From positions 77,659-132,704 of the forward strand of contig CANGNF010000009.1 in assembly GCA_947455205.1 (NCBI GenBank): 55,046 nt of DNA, written 5' to 3'. The DNA is from Acetobacteraceae bacterium. GTDB taxonomy: Bacteria > Pseudomonadota > Alphaproteobacteria > Acetobacterales > Acetobacteraceae. The notes beneath the pieces are model-generated. The model did no database searches. It was not told the DNA's origin and was given only the letters and a program-made list of their open reading frames with translations. Shown here one piece after another: positions 14,180 to 23,622 of this stretch (position 1 is its first letter; every line of letters begins with the position of its first letter). The translations under genes were made by a program, and so were the position numbers.

Positions 14180-15343
14180 ATGTCGCTGATGCAACATGCC
14201 GGTTCAGGGCCTGACCCCACCCGGCCTTCCCCCGGCCTGCTTCGCGCTTTCCTCGCCCTGGCCGGGGGCTATTGGCGCGGCCCCGGGTGCCGGGTTGCCT
14301 GGGCGCTGGCGCTGGGCCTGCTGGCGCTGAATGCCGCGGAAGTGGCGCTGCTGCTGCGGCTCAACCGCTGGAATCGCGACCTGTTCGACGCGCTGGGCCG
14401 CCACGCCGAGTTGGCGGTGCTGGCCGACTGCGGCGTCGTGCTGGTGATGCTGGCCGCCGGCTTCGCCCTGGCCTCCTGCCTCAACATGCTGGCGCGCCGC
14501 CGCCTGGCCCTGGGCTGGCGCGGCTGGCTGACCGCCCGGCTGACCCTTGCCTGGCTGGCCGGCGAAGGCCTGCCGGAAGCCGGCAACGCCAATGCGGATG
14601 GACGTATTGCGGAGGATGCCCGCATCGCCACCGAGGAAGCGGTCGAGCTGGCCAGTTCGCTGTCCCACGGCGTGCTGCGGCTGGCCTGCTTCGTCGGCGT
14701 GCTGTGGTCGCTCTCGGCGCATCCGGCCTATGAGGTGGCCGGATTCCACGTAGCGCTGCCCGGCTACCTGCTCTGGGCCGCCATCCTGTATGCGGGGTTC
14801 GGCATTGCCCTGGCCAGCCTGCTCAGCCGGCCGCTGGTGCGCAGCACCGAGCAGCGCCAGACCGCCGAGGCGCAATATCGCGTGGCCCTGGTGACCGCGC
14901 GGGAGGCGACGACCGCCCCCGCCCTGCGCCTGGCCCGGCTGTTCGGCGGCATCGCCGCGGCCTTCGGGCGGCAGACCCGCGCCGCCGCCCGGCTGCAATT
15001 GTTCGGCGTGGGCAACCTGCGGCTGGGCGCCGGCCTGCCCTTCCTGCTGGTCACGCCCGCCTATCTGGCCGGGGTGGTGACGCTGGGCTGGGTGATGCAG
15101 GCGGCCCAGGCCTTCCAGGAGGTGGCGGGCGCGCTGAACTGGCCGGTGGACAACATGCCGCGCATCGCCACCTGGCGCGCCTCCGCCCAGCGGGTGCTGG
15201 CGCTGCACCGGGCAGGCTGCGTGGCGGCGCCGGCGCTGGGGCCGGTGGAGGCGCTGATCGCGGCTTCGAACCTGCCTCCATATCCGCCTCCCCTGGCATC
15301 GGCGCCGGCTTCGGCCTACATGCCGGCAACCGCCGCCGAGTGA
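14180..15343 (+). CDS. SbmA/BacA- or YddA-like transmembrane protein without ATPase domain
   Basis: 387 aa from ATG 14180; ATG 14189 is possible. LNRWNRDLFDALGRHAELAV is the signature start of the ABC_membrane_2 (YddA/SbmA) domain, and about six hydrophobic segments span residues 30-320. The protein ends with EVAGALNWPVDNMPRIATWR followed by a short Pro/Ala tail. No Walker A, signature or Walker B motif follows, and the next gene, prfC, starts 13 bases later. SbmA/BacA peptide importers are naturally TM-only and about this long, so it may be such a peptide transporter. The other reading is an ABC exporter that lost its nucleotide-binding half. Confidence 0.65.
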   Translation: MSLMQHAGSGPDPTRPSPGLLRAFLALAGGYWRGPGCRVAWALALGLLALNAAEVALLLRLNRWNRDLFDALGRHAELAVLADCGVVLVMLAAGFALASCLNMLARRRLALGWRGWLTARLTLAWLAGEGLPEAGNANADGRIAEDARIATEEAVELASSLSHGVLRLACFVGVLWSLSAHPAYEVAGFHVALPGYLLWAAILYAGFGIALASLLSRPLVRSTEQRQTAEAQYRVALVTAREATTAPALRLARLFGGIAAAFGRQTRAAARLQLFGVGNLRLGAGLPFLLVTPAYLAGVVTLGWVMQAAQAFQEVAGALNWPVDNMPRIATWRASAQRVLALHRAGCVAAPALGPVEALIAASNLPPYPPPLASAPASAYMPATAAE

Positions 15344-15356
15344 AGAAGTACCCGCC

Positions 15357-16994
15357 ATGGATGCCCTGCCCCCCGACCGCGCCCTGAGCAATAACCCGCC
15401 CAACCAGGTCGCGACGGAAGCCGCGCGGCGGCGCACCTTCGCCATCATCGCCCACCCGGACGCTGGCAAGACCACGCTGACCGAGCGCCTGCTGCTGAAG
15501 GGCGGCGCCATCCAGCTGGCCGGCGCGGTGCGCGCCAAGGGCAACGCCAGGCGCACGCGGTCCGACTGGATGAAGATCGAGCAGGACCGCGGCATCAGCG
15601 TCGCCACCTCCGTGATGACCTTCGAGCGCGGCGGCCTGGTCTTCAACCTGCTGGACACGCCGGGCCACGAGGACTTCTCCGAGGACACCTACCGCACCCT
15701 GACGGCGGTGGACGCGGCGGTGATGGTGCTGGACGCCGCCAAGGGCATCGAGGCGCAGACCCGCAAGCTGTTCGAGGTCTGCCGCCTGCGCGACATCCCG
15801 ATCATCACCTTCGTCAACAAGATGGACCGCGAGGCGCTCGACCCGTTCGAGCTGATCGACGACATCGAGAAGACGCTGGCGCTGGACGTGACGCCCGCCG
15901 CCTGGCCGGTCGGCCGTTCCAACGAGTTCGCCGGCACCTTCGACCTGGTGACCAACAAGTTCCTGCCGGTGGATGCCGATGACGGCAGCGCCATCCAGAT
16001 GACCGGCATCGACGACCCGAAGCTGGCCGAGCTGGTCGGGCCGGAGCGGGCGAAGGCGCTGAAGGACGAGGCCGAGCTGGCCCTGGCCGGCTTCCCCGAA
16101 TGGGATTTGGACGCCTTCCGCCAGGGCACGCTGACCCCGATCTTCTTCGGCTCGGCGCTGCGCGACTTCGGCGTGGGCCATCTGCTGGACGGGCTGGCCA
16201 AGTACGCGCCGCCGCCGCAGCCGCGCCAGGGCGACCCGCGCAGCGTGGACCCCGGCGAGGAGAAGCTGACCGGCTTCGTCTTCAAGATCCAGGCGAACAT
16301 GGACCCGCAGCACCGCGACCGCGTCGCCTTCGTGCGGCTGTGCAGCGGCCGGCTGTGGAAGGGCATGCGGCTGAAGCAGGTGCGTACCGGCAAGCAGGTG
16401 CCGGTCAATGCGCCGCTGTTCTTCTTCGCCAAGGACCGACAGGTGGCGGAGGAGGCCTGGCCCGGCGACGTCGTCGGCGTGGCCAACCACGGCATCCTGC
16501 GCATCGGCGATACGCTGACCGAGGGCGAGGAGCTGAACTTCCGCGGCGTCCCCAGCTTTGCGCCGGAAATCCTGCGTCATGTCCGGCTGGAAGACCCGAT
16601 GCTGGCGAAGAAGCTGCGCACCGCGCTGGACCAGCTGGCCGAGGAAGGCGTGGTGCAGCTGTTCCGCCCGCTGGACGGCTCGCCCCCCGTGGTCGGCGTG
16701 GTCGGGCAGCTGCAGCTGGACGTGCTGGCCAGCCGCCTGAAGGTGGAATACGGCGTCCCCGCCGGCTTCAACGAGACCAACTGGACGCAGATGCGCTGGG
16801 TCGTTTCCGACGACAAGGCACAAGCAGAAAAGTTCCGCACGCTGAACCGCCGCGACTGCGGCGAGGACCATGACGACGAGCTGGTCGCCTTCTTCGGCAG
16901 CGACTGGCGCCGCAAGCGCGCCGAGGAGGAGTTCCCGGCGCTGCGCTTCCATGCCGTGCGTGAACAGCACGGGGTGGAGCAGATGAAGCGCTGA
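15357..16994 (+). CDS. prfC: peptide chain release factor 3
   Basis: 545 aa, the normal length. The GTPase domain shows AHPDAGKTTLTERLL (G1), DTPGHEDFSEDTYRTL (G3) and FVNKMDRE (G4). Domain II (FVFKIQANMDPQHRDRVAF) and domain III follow, ending in the RF3-specific RWVSDD-like segment. RF3 is a GTPase that removes RF1/RF2 from the ribosome after peptide release and takes part in quality control. It is 13 bases downstream of the SbmA-like gene and probably shares its transcript. It converges on a broken lipoprotein gene 16 bases after its stop. Confidence 0.95.
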   Translation: MDALPPDRALSNNPPNQVATEAARRRTFAIIAHPDAGKTTLTERLLLKGGAIQLAGAVRAKGNARRTRSDWMKIEQDRGISVATSVMTFERGGLVFNLLDTPGHEDFSEDTYRTLTAVDAAVMVLDAAKGIEAQTRKLFEVCRLRDIPIITFVNKMDREALDPFELIDDIEKTLALDVTPAAWPVGRSNEFAGTFDLVTNKFLPVDADDGSAIQMTGIDDPKLAELVGPERAKALKDEAELALAGFPEWDLDAFRQGTLTPIFFGSALRDFGVGHLLDGLAKYAPPPQPRQGDPRSVDPGEEKLTGFVFKIQANMDPQHRDRVAFVRLCSGRLWKGMRLKQVRTGKQVPVNAPLFFFAKDRQVAEEAWPGDVVGVANHGILRIGDTLTEGEELNFRGVPSFAPEILRHVRLEDPMLAKKLRTALDQLAEEGVVQLFRPLDGSPPVVGVVGQLQLDVLASRLKVEYGVPAGFNETNWTQMRWVVSDDKAQAEKFRTLNRRDCGEDHDDELVAFFGSDWRRKRAEEEFPALRFHAVREQHGVEQMKR

Positions 16995-17010
16995 CGAGGG
17001 CGCCCGGCGG

Positions 17011-17291
17011 CTAGCGCAGCGACGCGCTGCGGCTGCACTGGAACAGCGTCGCCGCCACCGGCGGGCCGCCCATGGTGGCGTCCATCAGCTGGCTGGCCAC
17101 CAGCGCATTGTCCAGCGCCGGAAAGTCGCAGCCGCGCGAGGCCCGCATCCGCGGCGCCGGGCAATGCTGTCCAACGGCCCGGCGATCTGCACCCGGCCAT
17201 CCCCGGCCTGGCTGAAGCCGGAGCCGGTGGCGCAGCCGGCCAGCAGCAGCAGGGCGGCAGCAGCGGTAACGAAGCGTACAGGGTTGTGCAT
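17011..17291 (-). pseudogene. small lipoprotein gene with an apparent frameshift
   Basis: From ATG 17291 the frame gives MHNPVRFVTAAAALLLLAGC, a clear lipoprotein signal peptide with lipobox LAGC, then CATGSGFSQAGDGRVQIAGP. Near 17150-17170 the natural-looking coding switches frame: the first frame runs into Arg/Trp-rich sequence, while another frame continues with SRGCDFPALDNALVASQLMD and MGGPPVAATLFQCSRSAS to a stop at 17011. Joined, this gives a lipoprotein of about 92 aa with two Cys that could form a disulfide. Either the gene is broken or there is a one-base sequencing error in the GC-rich run near 17155. Confidence 0.5.
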
Positions 17292-17363
17292 GTTGGCGCG
17301 TCCTTGTGACACGCAAACGATACGGCGGATCGATTTAGGAAGGGTTACGCTCTCAGGCCGAGA

Positions 17364-18023
17364 TCACGGGACCATTTTTTGGAAAACGCGGTCCTTGCGG
17401 ATTTCCCGGTACGTGCCCTTGCGCCGCACCAGCAGGTCCACGATCGCCTTCACCTGACGGTCGTCGATCTGCTCGTCCGTGTACTGCTCGGCAATGACAG
17501 GCACGCGCGACGGGTCCAGCGAGGACCCACGCAGGCGCCACTCGTAGTCGTCCAACTCGATGCAGCCGCCGACATTCAGCATGGCGTCGCACAGGAAGAA
17601 GGTCAGCGCATCCACCGCCCAGGTATGCGCGCCATCCAGGTAGACGTAGTCGAAGCGCAGATCCGGCTGGTCCTGCATGATGTTCCGCAGCGACCAATTG
17701 TAGCTGTCCAGGTGGCGATAGCTGCTGCCCCAGGCGAAGACATTGACATGGCCGGCGGCGTTCAGCCGCGCCTTCACCTGCTGGACGTTGTCCTCGAAGT
17801 CGAACAGGTGCAGCTCGCCCTGGCCGCCCAGGAAATTCGCCAGCTCGGCCGAGCTCATGCCCTGCCAGATGCCGAACTCCGCGATCCGCAGCGCCGCCTT
17901 GTCCACCCCAGCAAAGACCTGTTCCAGCAGCAACCCGCGGCCGCCGCTGGTCTTCAGGTCCAGCACCTGGGTCGTGTGCTCATGGGTGCCGGCGGCGATC
18001 TTGGCGGGATACCACCGGTCCAT
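17364..18023 (-). CDS. class I SAM-dependent methyltransferase (Methyltransf_24 type)
   Basis: 219 aa. Motif I is present as IAEFGIWQGMSSAEL (about residues 47-61), the next strand ends in HLFDFEDN with the acidic ribose-binding residue, and FDYVYLDGAHTWAVDAL is the post-II Asp-Gly-Ala-His motif common in methyltransferases acting on sugars or small molecules. The end is basic and short. It lacks TM and signal sequences, so it is cytoplasmic. It is the last gene after hisZ and purA with only five bases between it and purA, yet has no obvious link to purine or histidine synthesis. The substrate is unknown. Confidence 0.75.
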   Translation of the reverse strand: MDRWYPAKIAAGTHEHTTQVLDLKTSGGRGLLLEQVFAGVDKAALRIAEFGIWQGMSSAELANFLGGQGELHLFDFEDNVQQVKARLNAAGHVNVFAWGSSYRHLDSYNWSLRNIMQDQPDLRFDYVYLDGAHTWAVDALTFFLCDAMLNVGGCIELDDYEWRLRGSSLDPSRVPVIAEQYTDEQIDDRQVKAIVDLLVRRKGTYREIRKDRVFQKMVP

Positions 18024-18028
18024 CGCCG

Positions 18029-19318
18029 TCAGCCCGCGAAGGGGTCGCGCAGCGTGATGGTGTCGTCGCGCTCGGGGCTGGTGCTCAGCAGCACCACCGG
18101 CGCCTCGACCAGTTCCTCGATCCGGCGAACGTACTTCACCGCCTGGGCCGGCAGGTCGGCGTAGCTGCGCGCGCCGCGGGTGCTGCCGGACCAGCCTTCC
18201 AGCACCTCGTACACCGGCTCCGCCGCCGCCTGGGCCTTCATCGCCGCCGGCAGCCGCTTCACCAGCTCACCGTTGATGCGGTAGCCGGTGTTGATCTTCA
18301 GCTCGGCCATGCCGTCCAGCACGTCCAGCTTGGTCAGCGCGATGCCGTTGATGCCGCCGACCTTCACCGCCTGGCGCACCATGCAGGCGTCGAACCAGCC
18401 GCAGCGGCGGCGCCGGCCGGTGACGGTGCCGTACTCGAAGCCACGGTCGCCCAGGCCCTTGCCGACATCGTCATGCAGCTCGCTCGGGAACGGCCCGCTG
18501 CCGACGCGGGTGGAGTAGGCCTTGGCAATGCCCAGCACCATGCCGATGGTATCCGGCCCCACGCCGGCGCCCGCCGCCGCATTGCCCGCCACGGTGTTCG
18601 ACGACGTCACATAGGGGTAGGTGCCGTGGTCGACGTCCAGCATCACGGCCTGGGCGCCCTCGAACAGCACGCGCTTGCCGCTGGCGCGGGCCGCGTCCAG
18701 CCGCTCCCACACCGCCTCGCTGAACGGCAGCAGCAGCGGCGCCAGCTCCAGCAGCCGGTCCAGCAGCGGCTGCTTCTGGAACTGCGGCGCGCCGAGCCCA
18801 CGGAACAGCGCGTTATGGTGCAGCAGCAGCTCGTCCAGCTTGGCGCTCAGCGTCTCCGGCTCGGCCAGGTCGCACAGGCGGATGCTGCGGCGGCCGACCT
18901 TGTCCTCGTAGGCCGGGCCGATGCCGCGACCGGTGGTGCCGATCTTGTCGCCACCGCGCGCGGCTTCCCGCGCCTGGTCCAGCGCCGGGTGCAGCGGCAA
19001 AATCAGCGGCACGTTCTCGGCAATGCGCAGGTTCTCCGGCGTCACCTTCAGCCCCTGGGCGCCGACCTTGGCGATCTCGCTCAGCAGCGCCTCGGGGTCC
19101 AGCACCACGCCATTGCCGATGATGCCCAGCTTGCCGCGCACCACGCCGGAGGGCAGCAGGCTCAGCTTGTAGGTCTGGTCGCCCACCACCAGCGTATGCC
19201 CGGCGTTATGGCCGCCCTGGAAGCGCACCACGATCTCGGCGCGGCTGGCCAGCCAGTCCACCACCTTGCCCTTGCCCTCGTCGCCCCATTGCGCGCCGAT
19301 GACTGCCACATTGGCCAT
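18029..19318 (-). CDS. purA: adenylosuccinate synthetase
   Basis: 429 aa, the usual length. It starts [20 protein letters not shown], with GDEGKGK as the P-loop-like phosphate motif and the catalytic Asp. [26 protein letters not shown] and the C-terminal GTP-binding TKLDVLDGM are all present. It joins IMP and aspartate with GTP to make adenylosuccinate, the first step to AMP. It starts four bases after hisZ ends, so the two are co-transcribed, an order seen in many alphaproteobacteria. The frame continues open upstream, but the conserved MANVAVIG start is clear. Confidence 0.97.
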   Translation of the reverse strand: MANVAVIGAQWGDEGKGKVVDWLASRAEIVVRFQGGHNAGHTLVVGDQTYKLSLLPSGVVRGKLGIIGNGVVLDPEALLSEIAKVGAQGLKVTPENLRIAENVPLILPLHPALDQAREAARGGDKIGTTGRGIGPAYEDKVGRRSIRLCDLAEPETLSAKLDELLLHHNALFRGLGAPQFQKQPLLDRLLELAPLLLPFSEAVWERLDAARASGKRVLFEGAQAVMLDVDHGTYPYVTSSNTVAGNAAAGAGVGPDTIGMVLGIAKAYSTRVGSGPFPSELHDDVGKGLGDRGFEYGTVTGRRRRCGWFDACMVRQAVKVGGINGIALTKLDVLDGMAELKINTGYRINGELVKRLPAAMKAQAAAEPVYEVLEGWSGSTRGARSYADLPAQAVKYVRRIEELVEAPVVLLSTSPERDDTITLRDPFAG

Positions 19319-19322
19319 CGCT

Positions 19323-20474
19323 TCAATCCCTGCGTTCGATCGGCACCGCGGCGCCGTCCTTGAGAATATGAGTGCAGCGCAGCCCGTCGGCCGTATCGGC
19401 CTGGGACAGCGCCGCCACCGTGGCGAAGCCCCGGGCGCGCAGCGCGGCGGCACCCTCGGCGCCCAGCGGCACGAAGACGCGCGGCCGCTGCGGGCCGACC
19501 GGCGCCGCGCGCAGCACCGCATCCGGGTAGAGGGTCATGCCCGTGGCCGGTTCGTCGCCCGCCATGTAGCGGCCGCCCTTGGCCAGTTCCCCGGCATTGC
19601 CCGGACCGTACAGCGTGAAGGCCACGCCCACATGGTAGCGCAGGCCGCGGAACTCCACCGGGTCCAGCGTGATCCGCAGGTCCGGCGCCAGCGCCCGGAT
19701 AGCGGCGATGACGGCCGCGGCATTGTCGGCAATGGCCTGGGCGGCGGGCGGCAGCGTCGCGGCGCGCAGCGCGGCCAGCGCGCCCTCGGCCGGCCCGGCG
19801 GCCTGCAGCAGGGAAGGCAGCGCCCCCGCCAGCGGCCCGGCCTCGGCCGTCAGCTGCGCCACCACGGCGGCATCCTTGCGGTCCAGCGCGCGCCCCAGGC
19901 GCTGGCGCAGGCCAGGCTCCAGCCCGGCGGCCTCGAACAGCGCCGGCGCCAGGGTCGGCAGGGTGATGTCGAGCGAAACGCCGGTCACGCCCACGGCGGC
20001 CAGGGCCTGCACCGCCACCACCGCCACCTCGGCATCGGCGGCGGCGCTGTCGCTGCCGATCAGTTCCACCCCGGCCTGGGCCAGTTGCCGGGCCGGCGCC
20101 AGCTGGGTGCCGCGCACCCGCAGCGCCTCAACCGCGTAGCACAGCCGCAGCGGGCGCTTCTGCAGGCCCAGCCGGGACGCCGCGATGCGGGCCACCTGCG
20201 GCGTGATGTCGGCGCGCAGCCCCATCATGCGCTGGCTGACCGGGTCCATCAGCCGGAAGGTCTGGTCGGCCACGGCGGCGCCGCTGCCGGCCAGCAGGCT
20301 GTCCTCGAATTCCAGCAGCGGCGGCTTCACCCGCTCATAGCCATGCGCGCCGAAGCCGGCGAGCATCGCCTCCACCAGCGCGGCTTCGCGCTCGGCCTCG
20401 GCCGGCAGCAGGTCGACAAGCCCGGCCGGCAGCAGGCCGGCGGGCAGGGCTTCAGGGGAAAGGTCGTCGGTCAT
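19323..20474 (-). CDS. hisZ: ATP phosphoribosyltransferase regulatory subunit
   Basis: 383 aa from ATG 20474. It is a histidyl-tRNA synthetase-like fold without the anticodon-binding domain: motif 2 [15 protein letters not shown] and a motif 3-like [19 protein letters not shown] are visible. HisZ binds the short HisG to form the first enzyme of histidine synthesis and brings feedback control by histidine. The C-terminal tail ([15 protein letters not shown]) is typical. It is first in the hisZ-purA-methyltransferase operon and divergent from a lipoprotein gene 154 bases away. hisG is not in the window. Confidence 0.92.
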   Translation of the reverse strand: MTDDLSPEALPAGLLPAGLVDLLPAEAEREAALVEAMLAGFGAHGYERVKPPLLEFEDSLLAGSGAAVADQTFRLMDPVSQRMMGLRADITPQVARIAASRLGLQKRPLRLCYAVEALRVRGTQLAPARQLAQAGVELIGSDSAAADAEVAVVAVQALAAVGVTGVSLDITLPTLAPALFEAAGLEPGLRQRLGRALDRKDAAVVAQLTAEAGPLAGALPSLLQAAGPAEGALAALRAATLPPAAQAIADNAAAVIAAIRALAPDLRITLDPVEFRGLRYHVGVAFTLYGPGNAGELAKGGRYMAGDEPATGMTLYPDAVLRAAPVGPQRPRVFVPLGAEGAAALRARGFATVAALSQADTADGLRCTHILKDGAAVPIERRD

Positions 20475-20628
20475 GGCTGGTGCATTGTGGCGGCGTTGTG
20501 TGGCAGGGGGGCGGCCCCAGGGCAAGAGCGTTGGGGAGAAGAGCGTAGGGTGGGGGCATGATACGCTTCGTGGCTTGCCTGGCCACGGCCGCCGGTGCCT
20601 GCTGCCCCCCAGGCCAAGGGAGGCTGCC

Positions 20629-21219
20629 ATGCCCGCCAAGCTCATTCGCCCCGCCACCGCGCCTTCGGCGTTGCTGGCCCTGCCGCTGCTGGCGGCGCTG
20701 GCGCTGCTGCTGGCCGGCTGCAGCGCCGACCCGGTGGGCAACTACCTGGGTGGCGCCGGCGACAATGTCCGCGGCGCCGCGCTGTACGCCCCGCGCACCC
20801 TGGGCGACACCAGCCAGTACCAGGGCCGCCCGGCCGAGGCCGCGCTGGCCGCCGCCCAGCTGGAGTTCCTGACCAGCGAGGTACAGGACAACCCGCGCAT
20901 CGCCCCCTCGGTCAACCCGGCGCTGCTGTCCAAGCTGCAGGTCGCCCAGGCCGAGATGCGCCAGGCCCTGGCGATAGCGCCCCAGGCCGACGCCACGCTG
21001 GTGCTGACCCAGTTGCGCCGCGCCGCCGCCGCCCTGCAGGCCGGCAGCCAGGCGGGGGCCGAGGCCGCGCTCTCCGGCCCCGCCTTCCCCGCCGGACCCT
21101 TGGTCACGCTGGCCCGGCTGGGCAGCCTGCCCCGGCTGCCGCGCACGGCCGAGGCCGCCGGCGCCGCAGCGCAGGACTTCATGTCCTCGCCCGATGGCGG
21201 CTTTCCGCGCCGGCGCTGA
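20629..21219 (+). CDS. predicted lipoprotein, 196 aa
   Basis: ATG 20629 follows AAGGGAGG. The N-terminus has two basic residues, a long Ala/Leu hydrophobic core and the lipobox LLAGC at residues about 26-30, so it is a lipoprotein. The rest is largely helical with two long Ala/Gln/Leu segments (SKLQVAQAEMRQALAIAPQA and LTQLRRAAAALQAGSQAGAE) that could form a helical hairpin. I recognise no family. The stop lies four bases from the end of the convergent folK. Confidence 0.65.
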   Translation: MPAKLIRPATAPSALLALPLLAALALLLAGCSADPVGNYLGGAGDNVRGAALYAPRTLGDTSQYQGRPAEAALAAAQLEFLTSEVQDNPRIAPSVNPALLSKLQVAQAEMRQALAIAPQADATLVLTQLRRAAAALQAGSQAGAEAALSGPAFPAGPLVTLARLGSLPRLPRTAEAAGAAAQDFMSSPDGGFPRRR

Positions 21220-21223
21220 CCCC

Positions 21224-21718
21224 TCAGGGCAGCGGCGTCAGGGGCGGTTCCTCCAGCCCGGCCAGCAGCGCCTCCACCGTCAGCCCCAGCCTGGGATGCA
21301 CCCAGCCCGGCGCCACCTCGGCCAGCGGTTGCAGCACGAAGCGCCGGAGATGCGCGCGGGGATGCGGCAGCACCGGGTCCGGCGTGTCCCGCACCAGGCC
21401 GTTCAGGTCCACCAGGTCCAGATCCAGCGTGCGCGGCGCGTTCAGGTAGGGGCGCTGGCGCCCGGCCGCGGCCTCCAGGCCATGCAGCGCCGCCAACAGC
21501 GCCGCCGGCTCGGCCTCACCCTCCAGCCGCGCCACGCCATTGGTATAATCCGGCGCCCCCGGCAGCGGTGGCACCGGCGCGGTGGCATACCAGCGGGAGG
21601 TCGCGACCAGCCGCAGCCCCGGCAACACCGCCAGCCCGCGCACCGCCGCCAGGCAGGCCTGCAACGGCGACTGCCCGTTCGCGTCTGGCAGGTTTGCGCC
21701 CAGCGCAATGATGATCAC
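21224..21718 (-). CDS. folK: 2-amino-4-hydroxy-6-hydroxymethyldihydropteridine pyrophosphokinase
   Basis: 164 aa. It starts IIIALGANLPDANG and shows SRWYATAPVPPLPGAPDYTNGV in two adjacent pieces, the substrate loop of HPPK. RTLDLDLVDLNG carries the paired Asp residues that bind Mg-ATP, and LPHPRAHLRRFVLQPLAEVAP is the C-terminal signature. It transfers pyrophosphate from ATP to the pterin in folate synthesis. It stands alone, divergent from the NYN-domain gene 68 bases away, and converges with a lipoprotein gene. Confidence 0.93.
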   Translation of the reverse strand: MIIIALGANLPDANGQSPLQACLAAVRGLAVLPGLRLVATSRWYATAPVPPLPGAPDYTNGVARLEGEAEPAALLAALHGLEAAAGRQRPYLNAPRTLDLDLVDLNGLVRDTPDPVLPHPRAHLRRFVLQPLAEVAPGWVHPRLGLTVEALLAGLEEPPLTPLP

Positions 21719-21786
21719 GGCGATTCCGCTTACAATCTGGCAATGCCACCCTACTATCGTGCTGCTGGATTCCTCCCAACTGCATT

Positions 21787-22437
21787 TTGAGAGTACGACC
21801 TTTGTCAGACCCGGAACGCCTCGCCCTGTTCATTGACGGCGCCAATCTCTATGCCGCGTCACGCACCCTTGGCTTCGACGTGGATTACCGCAACCTGCTG
21901 AACTATTTCCGCGGGGAAGGCTATCTGGTGCGGGCCTATTACTACACAGCGCTGCTGGAATCGGACGAATACTCGCCACTGCGGCCGCTGGTGGATTGGC
22001 TGGGCTACAATGGCTACTCGGTGGTGACCAAGCCGGCCAAGGAGTTCACGGATGCCACCGGCCGCCGCCGGGTGAAGGGCAATGTGGATGTGGAACTGGC
22101 GGTGGACATGCTGGACATGGCGCCGCGCATCGACCACGCCGTGCTGTTCTCGGGCGATGGCGACTTCCGCCGCCTGGTGGAAGCGGTGCAGCGCCAGGGC
22201 ACCAAGGTGACCGTGGTGTCCACCATCCGCACCCAGCCGGCCATGATCGCCGATGAGCTGCGCCGCCAGGCCGATGGCTTCGTGGACCTGATGGACATGG
22301 CCGAGCACATCACCCGCCGCCAGGTGGAGCCGCGCCCGCGCATGGGCGGCGCGCCGCAGCCGCGCCCGGCCGCCCCGCCGGCGCGCATGCCGACCCCGGC
22401 CGACCCCTTCCAGGGCGCGCCGGAACTGCCGGAGTGA
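21787..22437 (+). CDS. NYN-domain (LabA/DUF88-like) ribonuclease-fold protein
   Basis: 216 aa from TTG 21787; TTG 21802 is an alternative start. LALFIDGANLYAA gives the first acidic site, NVDVELAVDML the second and LFSGDGDFRRLVEAVQ the third. These are the Asp cluster of the PIN-like NYN fold that binds Mg and cleaves RNA. The last 45 residues are Pro/Arg-rich and probably disordered. Such proteins are thought to act in RNA processing or turnover, but the substrate is unknown. Its stop overlaps the start of the UDG gene by four bases (GTGA), so both are translated together. Confidence 0.85.
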   Translation: MRVRPLSDPERLALFIDGANLYAASRTLGFDVDYRNLLNYFRGEGYLVRAYYYTALLESDEYSPLRPLVDWLGYNGYSVVTKPAKEFTDATGRRRVKGNVDVELAVDMLDMAPRIDHAVLFSGDGDFRRLVEAVQRQGTKVTVVSTIRTQPAMIADELRRQADGFVDLMDMAEHITRRQVEPRPRMGGAPQPRPAAPPARMPTPADPFQGAPELPE

Positions 22438-23087
22438 GCGAGGCCTGCGAGGCCGTGACCGACCCCGGCCGCGACTGCCCGCTCTGCCCCCGCCTGGTGG
22501 CCTTGCGAGAGGCCAACCGGGCGAAGCTGCCGGACTGGCACAACGCCCCGGTGCCCAGCTGGGGGCCGCGCGACGCGCCCCTGCTGGTGCTGGGCATGGC
22601 CCCCGGGCAGAAGGGCGCCAACCGCACCGGCCGCCCCTTCACCGGGGATCACGCGGGCAAGCTGCTCTACGCCACGCTGCTGAAATTCGGCCTGGCCGAG
22701 GGCACCTACCTGGAAGACCCGAACGACGGCATGCAGATGCTGGGCTGCCGGATCACCAACGCGGTGCGCTGCGTGCCCCCGGCCAACCTGCCGGAGCCGC
22801 TGGAAACCCGCACCTGCAACCAGTTCCTGCGCGCCGAACTCGGCGCCATGCCCCGGCTGAAGGCGGTGCTGGCGCTGGGGGTGCTGGCGCATGCGGCGGC
22901 GCTGCGTGCCTGCGGCCTGCCGGTCAGCCACAAGCGCTTCGCCCATGGCGCCATCCACACCCTGCCGGATGGGCTGCTGCTGGCCAACAGCTACCATGTC
23001 AGCCGCTACAACACCTCCACCCGCCGGCTGACGACCGAGATGTTCGAGTCCGCGGTCGCCGACTTGCTCAAGCGGCTGGCGGGGTAG
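22434..23087 (+). CDS. uracil-DNA glycosylase, family 5 (UdgB-like)
   Basis: 217 aa from GTG 22434. CPLCPRL near the start, RCVPP and TCNQFL in the middle supply Cys residues for a 4Fe-4S cluster. Motif A reads LGMAPGQKGANRTGRPFTGD, the UdgB form that lacks the family 1 catalytic Asp, and the C-terminal motif B has NSYHVSRYNTSTRRLT. It removes uracil and possibly hypoxanthine from DNA to begin base-excision repair. The gene overlaps the end of the convergent glutathione peroxidase gene by 20 bases. Confidence 0.9.
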   Translation: MSEACEAVTDPGRDCPLCPRLVALREANRAKLPDWHNAPVPSWGPRDAPLLVLGMAPGQKGANRTGRPFTGDHAGKLLYATLLKFGLAEGTYLEDPNDGMQMLGCRITNAVRCVPPANLPEPLETRTCNQFLRAELGAMPRLKAVLALGVLAHAAALRACGLPVSHKRFAHGAIHTLPDGLLLANSYHVSRYNTSTRRLTTEMFESAVADLLKRLAG

Positions 23088-23622
23088 CCGCCAGCGCCGC
23101 CTCGATCGCCCGGATCACCTGCGGCGCCTCCGGCTCCACCTGGGTGGTGAAGGCACGCACCGCCCGGCCGTCCCGCGCCACCAGGTATTTGTGGAAGTTC
23201 CACGCCGGCGCCCCGCCCGCCTTGCCGGCCAGCCAGGCGTAGAACGGGTGGGCCTGGGCGCCGCGCACATGCTCCGGCGTCGTCATCGGGAAGGTCACAT
23301 CGTAATTGGCGTCGCAGAACTGCTTGATCGCGGCGGCGTCGTGGCTTTCCTGGTTGAAGTCGGTGGAGGGCACCCCCAGCACCACCAGGCCGCGCGCCTC
23401 GTAGCGCTGATGCAGCCGCTGCAGGGAGGCATATTGCGGCGTGTAGCCGCAGAAGCTGGCCGTATTCACCACCAGCAGCGCCTGGCCACGAAACCGCGCC
23501 AGCGGCATCGCCCCGCCCTCGATCGCGGTCAGGCGGAAGTCGAAGGCCGTCGCCTCCCCCGCCGCGCCGGTCAGGACTGCCGCGCCCGTCAACGCCGCCT
23601 TCCGCCGCGAGACCTCAGCCAT
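23068..23622 (-). CDS. glutathione peroxidase family protein
   Basis: 184 aa from ATG 23622; a start nine codons earlier exists. A short N-terminal hydrophobic piece (AALTGAAVLTGAAGEATA) suggests export or a membrane anchor. The catalytic Cys58 lies in VVNTASFCGYTPQY, and APAWNFHKYLVARDG holds the Trp/Asn/Phe-Lys motif. The usual Gln segment (NQFGxQE) reads TDFNQES, so the catalytic Gln is shifted or replaced. It probably reduces peroxides with thioredoxin or glutathione. Its start overlaps the end of the sulfite-oxidase-like gene by eight bases, so the two form an operon. Confidence 0.85.
   Translation of the reverse strand: MAEVSRRKAALTGAAVLTGAAGEATAFDFRLTAIEGGAMPLARFRGQALLVVNTASFCGYTPQYASLQRLHQRYEARGLVVLGVPSTDFNQESHDAAAIKQFCDANYDVTFPMTTPEHVRGAQAHPFYAWLAGKAGGAPAWNFHKYLVARDGRAVRAFTTQVEPEAPQVIRAIEAALAATPPAA

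Noticed and set aside
15051..16970. 639-codon open frame on the minus strand
   Set aside because: It lies opposite prfC, whose protein has all RF3 motifs. The composition is typical antisense.
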